From Chryseobacterium geocarposphaerae (GTDB taxonomy: Bacteria; Bacteroidota; Bacteroidia; Flavobacteriales; Weeksellaceae), in the NCBI RefSeq assembly GCF_002797535.1, contig NZ_PGFD01000001.1, positions 2,356,001 through 2,420,000 on the forward strand: a DNA stretch of 64,000 nucleotides. The letters are read 5' to 3'. A program made the position numbers and the translations under genes. Below are positions 35,529 to 44,912 of this stretch, one piece after another; within the stretch, counting starts at the first letter, position 1, and each line of letters begins with the position of its first letter. Below the pieces are notes generated by a model. It was given only the letters and a program-made list of their open reading frames with translations, had not been told where the DNA came from and made no database searches.

Positions 35529-37427
35529 CAGACATCATTACAACCTACTTCTTTAACAAGATTCGAAAAACTACTCTTAATCCCGTCATCTATTAATATT
35601 GAAGAATTAAAAGAATCTGCTAATTCTTATGACAATAGAATAGATTACTACAAATTAGTTTCTCTAATAAGCTTGATAACAAGCAAAACTGTTAGTTATA
35701 ACATCGAGAAAGACCGATATTATTCATATAAAAAAATAAAAATTCATAGTAATCAACTAAAAAAGTGTTGTGGGAATAATTATAAAATCTACTACAACTT
35801 TTTATCTGAAATAAATATATTTTCTAAAAGAAGTCCTTATTCAAGAGACGAAAAAGGGGAAACATTTGGATATGGTTTCGCTAGTAATCACTTATACAAA
35901 AGATTAAAGTTTATTAAAATTAATACCTCAGAGCCGACTACTGATGATGTAAGCTTTAATAGTTCTTACACAAAGAAATATGAAAGAATTCTATACAAAC
36001 AATTTGATAGAACTAGATTTAGCATAGACTTTAATCTGGCAGAAGAAAGATTATCTACAAAATATTTAGGAAATATAAATTACCTAAATAAATCAGATAG
36101 TGCGAGAAACTGGGAAAAATATTCTTCTTATCATGGAGCTTTAAAACAATTGTTTAAGTTTCTTAATGGCGATTATAAATTTACTAGAAAATGTAAGCGA
36201 TATGAAAGAAAGCCATCTGGAAGATTTTATTCACCTTTAACTAGTTTAAATAAAATTATACGAAACTTACTTTATTACGATGGAAAAAAATTACAGCAAT
36301 TAGATGTAAAAAATATGTTTCCTTATTTATTGTCAAATTACCTACCCGAAATAGCCATCTTAAATTCAAAAAGAATAGATAGATTACGAAAATGCACAGC
36401 ATTCAATGCTAAGTATAACGTAAATAAAAAATTAAAAACAAAAGATTATCTACAAAACAACTGGGCAGAAGAGTCTACAAATAAAATTTATACGCATTTT
36501 TCATCTGTCAAATCCAAAAAAAGTTATTCTTCTAATAGTCTTATTAAAAAAAATGTTAGCCATTACCTCTTTTCAGCGAAAACTAAAAGCTTGTTTCAGT
36601 ATAGGGATAGCCACTTTCAAGAGTCTAGCAAAAATTTTTATTCTTTATTCAAATATGATTTATATAATGAAAAACAAAATAAAGGGCACTATTTACCACC
36701 AAAAAGTAATTTTAACCTGCTAAGTCAGAAGAGAACTAAAAGTAATATTTTTCCAAAAGGTTACACTAATCCCGAAGATTTATATATAAAAAACCATTTA
36801 GCTACACTTTATACTGGAACATTAAAAAGTCTGAAAATTTGTAATAGTTCTGACTTTCTTCAAAAGATTTGCTCTTCTTTAGATGAGTACTCTTACTATA
36901 TCTCGACTAAAACTCTCGAAACCCTTATGAATAAAGAGATTAAAAAGTTCAATACTCTCTCTGCGGAAGGAGTTATTTACGACCATTTTATTGAAGCTTT
37001 CATGAATCAAATCCCACTTATAGAATGGGCTAAAAATTATGAAAAATTGTTTAATGAAAATTACAATTATACTTATGGGCAAGACAGAGCTTTAACAAAA
37101 AAACTTTTTATTTCAATGCTTTACGCTCGAAACAATCATTATATAAGAGAACAGCAAATATTTAAATCAGAATTTCCAATTATATATGATTTAATACGAG
37201 AAAAGAAAAAAGATAACTACAAAACTATAACTCATCAACTATTTGATTTAGAATCTGAAATAATTGTTGATAGTGTTGCTCGTAGCTTAATTAAACAGGG
37301 AATTTCAACCTTTACTATACATGATTGCATTGCTGTGCCCGAGCAAGAAATTGAAGCTTCAAAATTGACATTAAATAATGCCTTTATTACAAAATTTGGA
37401 AATTGTCCAAGAATCGAATTAGAATAA
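35526..37427 (+). CDS. Putative family A-like polymerase (divergent)
   Basis: A 633-residue protein without a named family that I recognise. Four segments occur in the order expected of family A polymerases / T7-type RNA polymerases: SGRFYSPLTSLNKIIRNLL (231-249, compare TGRLSS...PNLQNI), motif A LQQLDVKNMFPYLL (D260), motif B R521-xxx-K525-x7-Y533 in DRALTKKLFISMLYA, and motif C TIHDCIAVPE (H599, D600). The R/K/Y spacing equals that of Pol I motif B. Between A and B lies an unusual insert of about 240 residues rich in Lys, Ser and Tyr. There is no 3'-5' exonuclease domain and no YxDD of reverse transcriptases. Possible roles are replication of the element or a defence polymerase. Activity is inferred. 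Confidence 0.5.
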   Translation: MQTSLQPTSLTRFEKLLLIPSSINIEELKESANSYDNRIDYYKLVSLISLITSKTVSYNIEKDRYYSYKKIKIHSNQLKKCCGNNYKIYYNFLSEINIFSKRSPYSRDEKGETFGYGFASNHLYKRLKFIKINTSEPTTDDVSFNSSYTKKYERILYKQFDRTRFSIDFNLAEERLSTKYLGNINYLNKSDSARNWEKYSSYHGALKQLFKFLNGDYKFTRKCKRYERKPSGRFYSPLTSLNKIIRNLLYYDGKKLQQLDVKNMFPYLLSNYLPEIAILNSKRIDRLRKCTAFNAKYNVNKKLKTKDYLQNNWAEESTNKIYTHFSSVKSKKSYSSNSLIKKNVSHYLFSAKTKSLFQYRDSHFQESSKNFYSLFKYDLYNEKQNKGHYLPPKSNFNLLSQKRTKSNIFPKGYTNPEDLYIKNHLATLYTGTLKSLKICNSSDFLQKICSSLDEYSYYISTKTLETLMNKEIKKFNTLSAEGVIYDHFIEAFMNQIPLIEWAKNYEKLFNENYNYTYGQDRALTKKLFISMLYARNNHYIREQQIFKSEFPIIYDLIREKKKDNYKTITHQLFDLESEIIVDSVARSLIKQGISTFTIHDCIAVPEQEIEASKLTLNNAFITKFGNCPRIELE

Positions 37428-37486
37428 AATATACAATGAGAAATGATTTACATTGAATTATCAAATCTATTTTACAAGAAATTGAA

Positions 37487-37517
37487 TTGAAAGATTCATT
37501 TTGAATTAATATCTTTG
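37487..37517 (+). promoter_or_regulatory. Promoter of the four-gene operon at 37.7-39.6 kb
   Basis: TTG (37487-37489), 20 bases, TATCTTTG (37510-37517). Transcription would start near 37523 and produce a leader of about 215 bases that contains the inverted repeat at 37556-37671. Confidence 0.75.
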
Positions 37518-37555
37518 CTGCTTACTTCAACGAAAAAGAGAAAACTTTTGCAATT

Positions 37556-37671
37556 GTAATACGAATCGGCAAAATTCAAATTTGACACAAAATGCAAACA
37601 GTTTAGCTCCTTGCCATATAATGGTGAGGGCTTTCCTGTTATGTGTCAAAGCTTTGCCGAGCTTGTATTAC
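37556..37671 (+). repeat. Long nested inverted repeat (hairpin leader or miniature element)
   Basis: From outside inwards, four pairs of arms match: GTAATAC / GTATTAC, CGGCAAA / TTTGCCG, TTTGACACA / TGTGTCAAA and AACAG / CTGTT. The centre CCTTGCCAT-ATA-ATGGTGAGG pairs over 9 bp with two G-U pairs. Unequal internal loops separate the arms. It lies between the promoter at 37487 and the lipoprotein gene. Confidence 0.7.
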
Positions 37672-37738
37672 TAACATGGATAAGTACCTCACTTTTTTGT
37701 TGTTCATAATAACATTATTAACAATAAAATTCAATTAT

Positions 37739-38143
37739 ATGAAACAATTATTTCTTACAGCTGCTGTAGCTACCTTTGTAGTAAACTGTTCTAATAGCGA
37801 TGATATCTCATCAACATCACAGCAAAATAATCCTGTAACAACCCAATACTTTCATCCTCCAACATGGATTCAAGGCTCATGGAAAGTTGGCAACACATCT
37901 TATTACAAATTCACAAATGATGATTTTATCTATGTAATGAATGGAACAAGTTACAAAGCAATTCTGACGCAAACTGCAAGTAATGGACAGACTGCAAAAG
38001 TTGATGAAACAATTACTGATACCGATTACAACTTCACTATCACTGCTGGTGCATCAAGTGGAACTTATAAATTTAAAAAGATAAGTACCAGTCAAATTCA
38101 ATGGCTAAATGGAGTTAATAATAACATTTTAGATAAAGAATAA
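37739..38143 (+). CDS. Small lipoprotein of unknown function
   Basis: I start at 37739 (MKQLFLTAAVATFVVNCSNSDD), giving 134 residues with a typical lipobox (VVNC, Cys 17). Upstream in-frame starts at 37643 and 37676 would put a hydrophobic extension in front of a complete lipoprotein signal, and the former would begin inside the inverted repeat. The mature part has TWIQGSWKVGNTSYYKFTND, a lipocalin-like start (WxGxW-type) seen in many small Bacteroidota lipoproteins. It ends with a stop before a canonical C-terminus is evident. First gene of a four-gene unit; function unknown. Confidence 0.65.
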   Translation: MKQLFLTAAVATFVVNCSNSDDISSTSQQNNPVTTQYFHPPTWIQGSWKVGNTSYYKFTNDDFIYVMNGTSYKAILTQTASNGQTAKVDETITDTDYNFTITAGASSGTYKFKKISTSQIQWLNGVNNNILDKE

Positions 38144-38152
38144 ATTAGAAAC

Positions 38153-38626
38153 ATGAAAAAGATTTTATTCTTAAAAATATTTTTTCTTTCATGTTCATTC
38201 CTATACTGTCAAGGATTTGATGTGAAAAAAGATGGAAGTTCAGTAACAGCCTTTAATGGTTATAAATTATCGTATGTTCAATACAAATTAGATGCTGATA
38301 CAAAAGAAATTTACGATAGAATTGATAACAATAGGATAAAAGTACTTATTAGTTTTAATATTGATTGGGATTGTGTTACATGTGTATTAAACTATATTGG
38401 AACAGGAAGCATATCTGTCTTTGAAGGAAATTACAGAACTGATTACACAATTTCAACAGGTTACTATAGTAGAAATGGGGATATAGAAAGTTACAAGTTC
38501 TACTACAATAACAAAGAGGTTGGAACTATATTAGGTACAAAAGGTTCTGCAGTATCAATTGTGCTCAATAATCATGAAGGCAGATATTTTAAATACTACA
38601 CTGGGATTACAAATTTTGCACAATAG
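38153..38626 (+). CDS. Small secreted protein of unknown function
   Basis: A 157-residue protein with signal peptide MKKILFLKIFFLSCSFLYCQ and a beta-rich mature part. Two Cys (DWDCVTC, about 73-76) form a CxxC-like pair. I recognise no family. It starts 9 bases after the lipoprotein gene and ends 6 bases before the next, so it is cotranscribed. With the lipoprotein it makes the envelope part of the operon. Confidence 0.6.
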   Translation: MKKILFLKIFFLSCSFLYCQGFDVKKDGSSVTAFNGYKLSYVQYKLDADTKEIYDRIDNNRIKVLISFNIDWDCVTCVLNYIGTGSISVFEGNYRTDYTISTGYYSRNGDIESYKFYYNNKEVGTILGTKGSAVSIVLNNHEGRYFKYYTGITNFAQ

Positions 38627-38632
38627 AATTAT

Positions 38633-38818
38633 ATGTATAAGATGCTACTTTATAAAATAAATAAAATTCGCATGTGGTTATTTTCCTCAATACCAGATGA
38701 AGAAATGGATATTATAACAATTCCACCTTACGATTATTCTCAATTTTTTGATGAGAATGTAATAAAGAGGCTGGAGTATTTTGAATTCTTGTTTAATGAT
38801 GAATCTAAAAAAGTTTGA
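38633..38818 (+). CDS. Small protein of unknown function (61 residues)
   Basis: A 61-residue protein with a basic, hydrophobic N-terminus (MYKMLLYKINKIRMWLFSSI) and an acidic second half (DEEMDIITIPPYDYSQFFDE). No family is recognised. Its 3' end overlaps the start of the next gene by about 23 bases, which suggests coupling and supports it being real. It could be a regulator, immunity or membrane-peptide component. Confidence 0.5.
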   Translation: MYKMLLYKINKIRMWLFSSIPDEEMDIITIPPYDYSQFFDENVIKRLEYFEFLFNDESKKV

Positions 38819-39554
38819 TATACCTTCTTTATTCCCCATAGACCATCCTCCATTTGTTAGGGTGATACTATATTATCTAAAACAACATGGAATTACTGAA
38901 TTTGGAGGTGTAAGCTATTTTTCACAGATAAATTATGAAGACATTGAAACATCGTTATTCGAGGCTGGATTTAAGGGAAAAGGCTACATAGACAAATTAA
39001 TTATAGATGAATGGGATAAAGCTGACAAAACATATTTTTTATTTAACTTAACGAGGTTTGCTTATAATTTTCAAACAAATTATAGAAATTGGAATATTGA
39101 AAAATACACATACATAGAGGTTCAAAATAGGAATCAAAAGTTAAAGAACAAATATTATGAGCTTGTGAGTGTAATAGACCGTTTACAAGGTTATTTAGAA
39201 TCTTTTGAGCTACGATTACGAATAGATAGCAACTATATAGACAGGGAAACAATTTACCAGTGTTTAACACCTTTTTGCATAATATCAGTAAAGTGTGATG
39301 AACTTGGTAATTTCAGTATCAAGTATGCTTTAGCTCCCGATTTAAGAACTATAATAACAGACCTTTTAGCCAGTATTTTGGAAAAGAGAATTTTAGATAC
39401 TCAAATGACCGACTTAAAAGATTATGTCAAACAAACAATATTTGAAAGTGATTTCAAAGATAGATTTACTGCCAGATTGAAAGAAAATTCACTTTTATAT
39501 AAAGGATTTAAAAAGGATTTTCCAATATATGTTTTGAGAAACAAGCATAAGTAA
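38796..39554 (+). CDS. Protein of unknown function (252 residues)
   Basis: I start at the ATG at 38796 (MMNLKKFDIPSLFPIDHPPF); an alternative ATG follows at 38799. The protein has no signal peptide or membrane segment. Its middle, about residues 110-150 (EVQNRNQKLKNKYYELVSVI), looks helical with coiled-coil character. Its C-terminal third contains TDLLASILEKRILDTQMTDL. No family is recognised. It is the last gene of the operon and is followed by a strong terminator. Confidence 0.6.
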   Translation: MMNLKKFDIPSLFPIDHPPFVRVILYYLKQHGITEFGGVSYFSQINYEDIETSLFEAGFKGKGYIDKLIIDEWDKADKTYFLFNLTRFAYNFQTNYRNWNIEKYTYIEVQNRNQKLKNKYYELVSVIDRLQGYLESFELRLRIDSNYIDRETIYQCLTPFCIISVKCDELGNFSIKYALAPDLRTIITDLLASILEKRILDTQMTDLKDYVKQTIFESDFKDRFTARLKENSLLYKGFKKDFPIYVLRNKHK

Positions 39555-39578
39555 ATAACTAATCTTTAGTTCAAAATA

Positions 39579-39608
39579 AAATCTCTCATTCTCACATGAG
39601 AGATTTTT
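39579..39608 (+). terminator. Terminator of the four-gene operon
   Basis: The 11-bp stem AAATCTCTCAT / ATGAGAGATTT with a six-base loop, followed by T residues, 25 bases past the stop at 39554. Confidence 0.85.
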
Positions 39609-39707
39609 TAAATTTATATAACGTGGTAACATAACTGTCCTGAAACCACCATTAAAAAACTGATTACCAGTAATAAACAAATTACAAATAGCAGATTGTA
39701 TGTTTTA

Positions 39708-42700
39708 TTAATCGTTATAACTAGCTGTTAATATAGAATTATTATTTTTCATGTAAATTCTTTTGATAAATCCAAGCTCTCGAAGATTTTCTAAGAAAAC
39801 TTTATTTTCATCCGAATTGTCAATTTCTATTTTTTCTTTTTGAAGTATTAAAGAAAATGGCTTACCCAATTGTTCAATATACTTTCTAAACTGTAAAGTA
39901 TCAATACTATCTTTCTCAAAATTCAAAAGAAAAATCTTGTCACTAATTATTAATTGTGACTCCATTACTGAATCAACAAAAAATTCTGAATATTGATGAA
40001 ATTTATTCTCTTTGAAAATATTTATTAAAACCTCTAAAAAGGAAGTATCCTCACTATTGTACATTTCATTATCAGTTAAAAAATCAAAAATTAGCAACTT
40101 TAATTCTGGATTAATATTTGCCATAAATATCGCTTTCCAACTATCAATTGGAAGCTCCAAATTGGAATAGGTTTCATTTAGTTCAACTTCTTTTTTTTCA
40201 CATATTGCTATAATTTCAATTTCGGATAAAGATGATAGATTTTCAGAATTTAAAATAATATTTCCATTACTAATTAATTTTGGAATTCTTTCTGTTTTTT
40301 CAATAACTGATGTTTCATCAAAATTAACAGTTAAAGAATCAATTAATTCATCAAATGCATCATTCGAAATCTCACTGTTTATCAACGAGATATTAAAATT
40401 TGTAATCAATTCATCTGTTAAGTGATTTTCATTTTCATCAATAGAATCATTTATGCAGATTAATTTCAATCGGTTGTAGTTCTCTTCTTTATTGAGGAAT
40501 TCCTCTATTACAAAATCAATTTCCTTATTATTATAATTGTAGTAAGATAGAATATTTATCCAATGTGGTAAAATTCTATTATTAATGAAAAGAGGAACCC
40601 ATAGCTCAGTATCTATATTGGTAATTTTTTGTACTGTAAAATCTATTTTTCTTATTAAGGCAGTTCTATTACTTATAGTAATTTCATCATTATTCAGTAA
40701 TGTCTCAACCACTTCAATTTCTTCCTCATTATTATTATCTAATTTTAATAATACATTTTCTACATAATAATTTATATTATCGCTAACATTTTCTTTAAGC
40801 GCAATGCAATCCGAGTTTAGAAGAGCTGTGTAATTATTAGTACTATATGAGTATTGGATGTAATCTGGATTGGAATATTTTGCAAGGAAAAGATTAATAT
40901 TATTGATGTCAATAACATATAAATTATTATTCATTACTTGCAGAATCCAATCATGTAGAGAAGCCTCATATTTGATTTCCTTGAATTTAATTCCTAACGA
41001 TTTTAATTTATTAAAAATTTCTTCTTTTCTGTTCTCATTATAATTATTTAATAAAAAATCATCGTAATCTTCCAAAAATTCTTTTATCTTATTTTCTTTA
41101 TTAAGACTTTTTATTTCATCAATATTGTTTACCCTAAACAAAATATCAATAATTTTCTTTTTCTTTTTTAAACTAAATATATCCTCGTTATGCACTAAAT
41201 ACCAAAAGTCCTCCCAAGAAGATATTTTTAATATAAAAGTGTGGGTATAGCCTGAAATTTCGGAGTATTCTATATACTTATCAATAAAATCAACAGACTT
41301 ATCGTTTGTATTTGATATTGTGTTGAGAAATTCTTCTAATTTATGTGTCAACACCTCATTATTTTTAAAATTTCCTAACAGATAGTCTAAAATATAAAAA
41401 TTTAAAATAGATTCCTTTTTAAAATTAGCAATACTCAATTCTGAAATCAAATTTTTAGGCTTATTTATAACATCATTAAAGGCAGTTTCCCCATCTTCAA
41501 TAATTTTCAATTTGAGATTATAATCATTTTCACTGATAGATTCTGGATAGAAAAGAGATATATAATTAGAATAGTTTTCATCGAGATAATTATTAGTAAT
41601 TATAACTTTAAGCAAACTATATTTTCGGTGTTCATTCGCAATGTTATTTTCAATACTTAATCCATCACCAAGTTCAATTTTATCATTTGCATCTACAAAG
41701 GCTTTAGTAAAATATTCTTCTATATGTTTTCTGTCAGCCTTTTGAAATAGCTGGTTTAAAGACGAATTTTTTAACTTGTTAATTCTTTTTCTTAGTTTTC
41801 GAATTTCAAAATTATTAGATTGTTTTTTATTATTCAATTTATCTTCTATTCTTTTTTTCCTGTCAATATAACCAGCATCAGGATTTACCTTCGTTTCAAT
41901 ATTAGCAAATGACAAAAATGTAGTTCTTCCCCCTAAGGTATATGACAGAGTTCCCTTATTTACAAATTGTTCAAACTTTTCTTCTTTTATTAAATCTTGT
42001 ACTTGTAAGGAATCCTCATCTATATTATATCTTATAGCACCAAATGAATCCAAAAGTAGTTGAGAAAGATAAATCATTTGTAATTCTATGAGGCTAGATT
42101 GTCTTTCTAACTCAATATTTGAATTGTCTTCTTCTAGTAATTCTATATCCTTCTTGATTTGCTTTACTATATCAGAATAAAAAATACTTTTTAACTCAAA
42201 TATTTTATAAATAATCCCTTCTTTATTTTGTAAACTTTTAAATTCAATAGGATACATGTTTTTAATAACAATTAAAGAAAACAGCTTATTTCCATTTAAC
42301 GCTTGATTTTCCTTACTCTTTATTTTATAATAAGTTTTAAATTCATTAATGATATTAATGAGACTTCTCATATCATTTACATAAGGTGAAATATCGTTTA
42401 TAATATCCTCAGAAATAATATCCTCATTAATAAAATCGTCCTTTAATCTTTTAATAAATTGTGTATTAGAATTACTATAGTCCACAACTGGAATCACAGG
42501 AATGATTAAATCAAAAAATTTAGTTTTTTCATTATTTTTACTAAACAACTCATCTTTTACAGCGTAAATAAAAGTCACTTTTTGAACTATATCTTTCGAA
42601 TTATTTATTATAATGTTGAGTTCTCGAAGCTTAATAAATACCTCTACAGCATCCTCAAACCTATCAATATCTTCAATGAAGACAATTTGTGTTCGAGTCT

Positions 42701-43484
42701 TTTCAAAGAAATATATTAGCTCATCAACATGTTTATTAATTATAGAAATATCATTATCTTTTGGAACAAATTCAGCATCACTAAAACTTACTTTATTTAC
42801 TTTTAACTTAAAGAGCTGTTTAAATATTTTTTTTAAAATAAAGAAAACTCCTAATAAAAAAGAAAACTTCATAAGATAAACATAATAAAAAGACTCCTCT
42901 CTATTAATAAGATACAATTTCTGGTATATTTTGTCGAAGAAAAGATAAAGTATTGATAAAGCCCAAATAATAAAAAAAACTACTTTAATAAAAATGAATC
43001 TATCAAAAGTAATTCTTTCAAATCTCGAATCTTTTAAGTTTTTCTTTTTCTCATAATAAAGAATTTGCTGAACAATACTTGTTTCAATGTCAACTTCTGT
43101 TTGTTTATTCTTTTCTTCAAATTTCCCTAAGTTAATATCTAAGATTTTAAACTCAGGATTATTCTTTTTAAACAAATTTAGAATTGTACTTTTACCAGTA
43201 CCAAAAGAACCAGAAATTGCAATATTTCGAACATTATTATTTAATACTCCCCATTTTAAGGAATTCAAATATGTTTGGAGATTATAGTTGCTTTCTTCAT
43301 CTTTTAAAATATATGGAGTAAGGTCTTCTAAGTTGTTTGGATTGTCATTATTCTTTACCAAAAGTTTCATTTTTTTTCTACCCAAAAAAAGTATTGCTCC
43401 TGATAAAAGATTTAAATAAAACTCAGTTGATAATATTTTAAACTCTAAATACCTTTCTCTTATCTCGTTTAATAGTTTCTTCAT
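39708..43484 (-). CDS. YobI/KAP-type membrane-anchored P-loop NTPase
   Basis: I start at 43484 (MKKLLNEIRERYLEFK), giving 1258 residues; an ATG at 43517 adds 11. The N-terminal part matches YobI-like NTPases: EDLTPYILKDEESNYNLQTY, then Walker A in ISGSFGTGKSTILNLF. Two transmembrane segments lie between Walker A and Walker B (about 161-183 and 200-219), the hallmark of KAP NTPases, and an extra hydrophobic segment precedes residue 40. Walker B is IVFIEDIDRF. The long C-terminal part is helical and acidic. KAP NTPases occur in defence loci such as QatABCD. The function of YobI proteins is unknown. Here it is a solitary gene on the minus strand next to the integrase. Confidence 0.72.
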   Translation of the reverse strand: MKKLLNEIRERYLEFKILSTEFYLNLLSGAILFLGRKKMKLLVKNNDNPNNLEDLTPYILKDEESNYNLQTYLNSLKWGVLNNNVRNIAISGSFGTGKSTILNLFKKNNPEFKILDINLGKFEEKNKQTEVDIETSIVQQILYYEKKKNLKDSRFERITFDRFIFIKVVFFIIWALSILYLFFDKIYQKLYLINREESFYYVYLMKFSFLLGVFFILKKIFKQLFKLKVNKVSFSDAEFVPKDNDISIINKHVDELIYFFEKTRTQIVFIEDIDRFEDAVEVFIKLRELNIIINNSKDIVQKVTFIYAVKDELFSKNNEKTKFFDLIIPVIPVVDYSNSNTQFIKRLKDDFINEDIISEDIINDISPYVNDMRSLINIINEFKTYYKIKSKENQALNGNKLFSLIVIKNMYPIEFKSLQNKEGIIYKIFELKSIFYSDIVKQIKKDIELLEEDNSNIELERQSSLIELQMIYLSQLLLDSFGAIRYNIDEDSLQVQDLIKEEKFEQFVNKGTLSYTLGGRTTFLSFANIETKVNPDAGYIDRKKRIEDKLNNKKQSNNFEIRKLRKRINKLKNSSLNQLFQKADRKHIEEYFTKAFVDANDKIELGDGLSIENNIANEHRKYSLLKVIITNNYLDENYSNYISLFYPESISENDYNLKLKIIEDGETAFNDVINKPKNLISELSIANFKKESILNFYILDYLLGNFKNNEVLTHKLEEFLNTISNTNDKSVDFIDKYIEYSEISGYTHTFILKISSWEDFWYLVHNEDIFSLKKKKKIIDILFRVNNIDEIKSLNKENKIKEFLEDYDDFLLNNYNENRKEEIFNKLKSLGIKFKEIKYEASLHDWILQVMNNNLYVIDINNINLFLAKYSNPDYIQYSYSTNNYTALLNSDCIALKENVSDNINYYVENVLLKLDNNNEEEIEVVETLLNNDEITISNRTALIRKIDFTVQKITNIDTELWVPLFINNRILPHWINILSYYNYNNKEIDFVIEEFLNKEENYNRLKLICINDSIDENENHLTDELITNFNISLINSEISNDAFDELIDSLTVNFDETSVIEKTERIPKLISNGNIILNSENLSSLSEIEIIAICEKKEVELNETYSNLELPIDSWKAIFMANINPELKLLIFDFLTDNEMYNSEDTSFLEVLINIFKENKFHQYSEFFVDSVMESQLIISDKIFLLNFEKDSIDTLQFRKYIEQLGKPFSLILQKEKIEIDNSDENKVFLENLRELGFIKRIYMKNNNSILTASYND

Positions 43485-43602
43485 TGTTTTAGTTTGATGC
43501 CAAATTACAATTTTCAAACTAAAATTAAAAGCTTATGAATATTTTGAAGATGTTAACAAGTAGTTAATTCACTAAAGGTCTTTTTAATAAATTATAAAAA
43601 AA

Positions 43603-44898
43603 TTAAAAACCTAAGCTTTTAAATATTTTTGCTGTTGATTTCGCTTTTTCTACATCGGTTTTACTTATATAAGCTAATAATTGCCTCTCTGTTTTATGTC
43701 CAGTAAAATTTAATAAGTAAGTAATAGGAATTTTTTCATAAAAATTTGTGGCAAAACTTTTGCGTCCAATGTGAGAGGTCACTAGTTCATATTTGGGATA
43801 ATCACCAAAAACTTTTCTTGTAATTTTAGACAAATCCTCTCTCTCGATTGTCATAGTTTTTCCATTATATAAAACCTCATCAATATCTGCGAACTTACAA
43901 ACGTCTTTAATATATAGATTAAGATTTACATCTGAAATCTTGCGTGGGAATTCACCTCCTCTTTTGAGTAAAATATTTTGCACCTTGTGTAGTAGTGGAA
44001 TTTGCATCTTAGTTCCTGTTTTGATTTGATTAAACTCTATGTAAGATTGATTTTCATCATCCTGTATAATCATACTGGAATTAAACCTCAAATAATCACT
44101 AACTCTCTGTCCTGTATAGCAAGCTATCAATAACCAGTCTCTTGCGTTATCCAAGTGCTCATTTGGCATTTCTGCTTTTTCTATTTTGTCTAATTCTTCG
44201 AAAGTAAGATAAATAGATTTTGGGATATTTTTAGATGCTTTCTCTATATCAAACTTCCATAAAAAAGTATGTTTGTGTACTACCAAATCAAGAGACTCAG
44301 CAACCTTACAAATCATTTTTAAAAATTTAAGATTTCGATAAGTTGTAGATATTTTATAATTCTCTCGAAGGCAATATTTTTCAAAATCCACCCTAAAAGA
44401 GTTGTCTAAATCAGAGAACTTTAAATGCTTAAATGTCTTCTTTCGAGCTCTAAGGTCATCACAGTAACGTTTTAATAACTGTTTAACAACATTTGCTTTT
44501 TTAATTGTTGAGTCACTTACAACATCTTTTTTCAAACTAATATAGTCATCAATAAATAAAAGAATATTATCTGACTGTTGTTTGATATTTTCTGAAACAA
44601 CTTTTTCAGGTGAAATAATTAAATCTAGCCACTCCTTTAAATCGAGTTCAGGTTTATAATTTGAATACTCTGAAATAATTTTTGTCTCAAGCTTGATAAG
44701 CTTAATATTTATTTCAGCTTTTTCAATATTAGAATTTCTTGATGTTACTATACATTTACCATTTTTCCAATCTTTTGGTTTACATTTTAAGTATGGTATA
44801 GGTGTCTTCACATCTATATTTTTATCCCTTAATCGTACCCATATTGTACTCTCTTTATTTTCAACTTTACCTCTGTTAAAAAAACTAATTGATGCCAT
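43603..44898 (-). CDS. Tyrosine integrase of the ssrA island
   Basis: A 431-residue integrase with an arm-binding N-terminal part, a SAM-like core-binding domain (about 105-205) and a catalytic domain containing all expected residues: R265 (YTGQR), K293 (IKTGTK), H376 and R379 (SHIGRK), H401 (TGHKTE) and Y410 (LLAYIS). This is the arrangement of Bacteroidota phage/ICE integrases. It begins 84 bases from attR and reads into the element. It most likely recombines the 60-bp sites at 28354 and 44982. Confidence 0.93.
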   Translation of the reverse strand: MASISFFNRGKVENKESTIWVRLRDKNIDVKTPIPYLKCKPKDWKNGKCIVTSRNSNIEKAEINIKLIKLETKIISEYSNYKPELDLKEWLDLIISPEKVVSENIKQQSDNILLFIDDYISLKKDVVSDSTIKKANVVKQLLKRYCDDLRARKKTFKHLKFSDLDNSFRVDFEKYCLRENYKISTTYRNLKFLKMICKVAESLDLVVHKHTFLWKFDIEKASKNIPKSIYLTFEELDKIEKAEMPNEHLDNARDWLLIACYTGQRVSDYLRFNSSMIIQDDENQSYIEFNQIKTGTKMQIPLLHKVQNILLKRGGEFPRKISDVNLNLYIKDVCKFADIDEVLYNGKTMTIEREDLSKITRKVFGDYPKYELVTSHIGRKSFATNFYEKIPITYLLNFTGHKTERQLLAYISKTDVEKAKSTAKIFKSLGF

Positions 44899-44912
44899 AA
44901 TTCTTGATTCAA

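Noticed and set aside
35526..37427. Reverse transcriptase, as in retrons or DRT systems.
   Set aside because: There is no YxDD box; the order and spacing of motifs fit family A polymerases better.
37556..37671. An integron attC site.
   Set aside because: The nested inverted repeat recalls attC, but the R' and R'' core motifs (GTTRRRY and RYYYAAC) are not at the expected places and no integron integrase is present.
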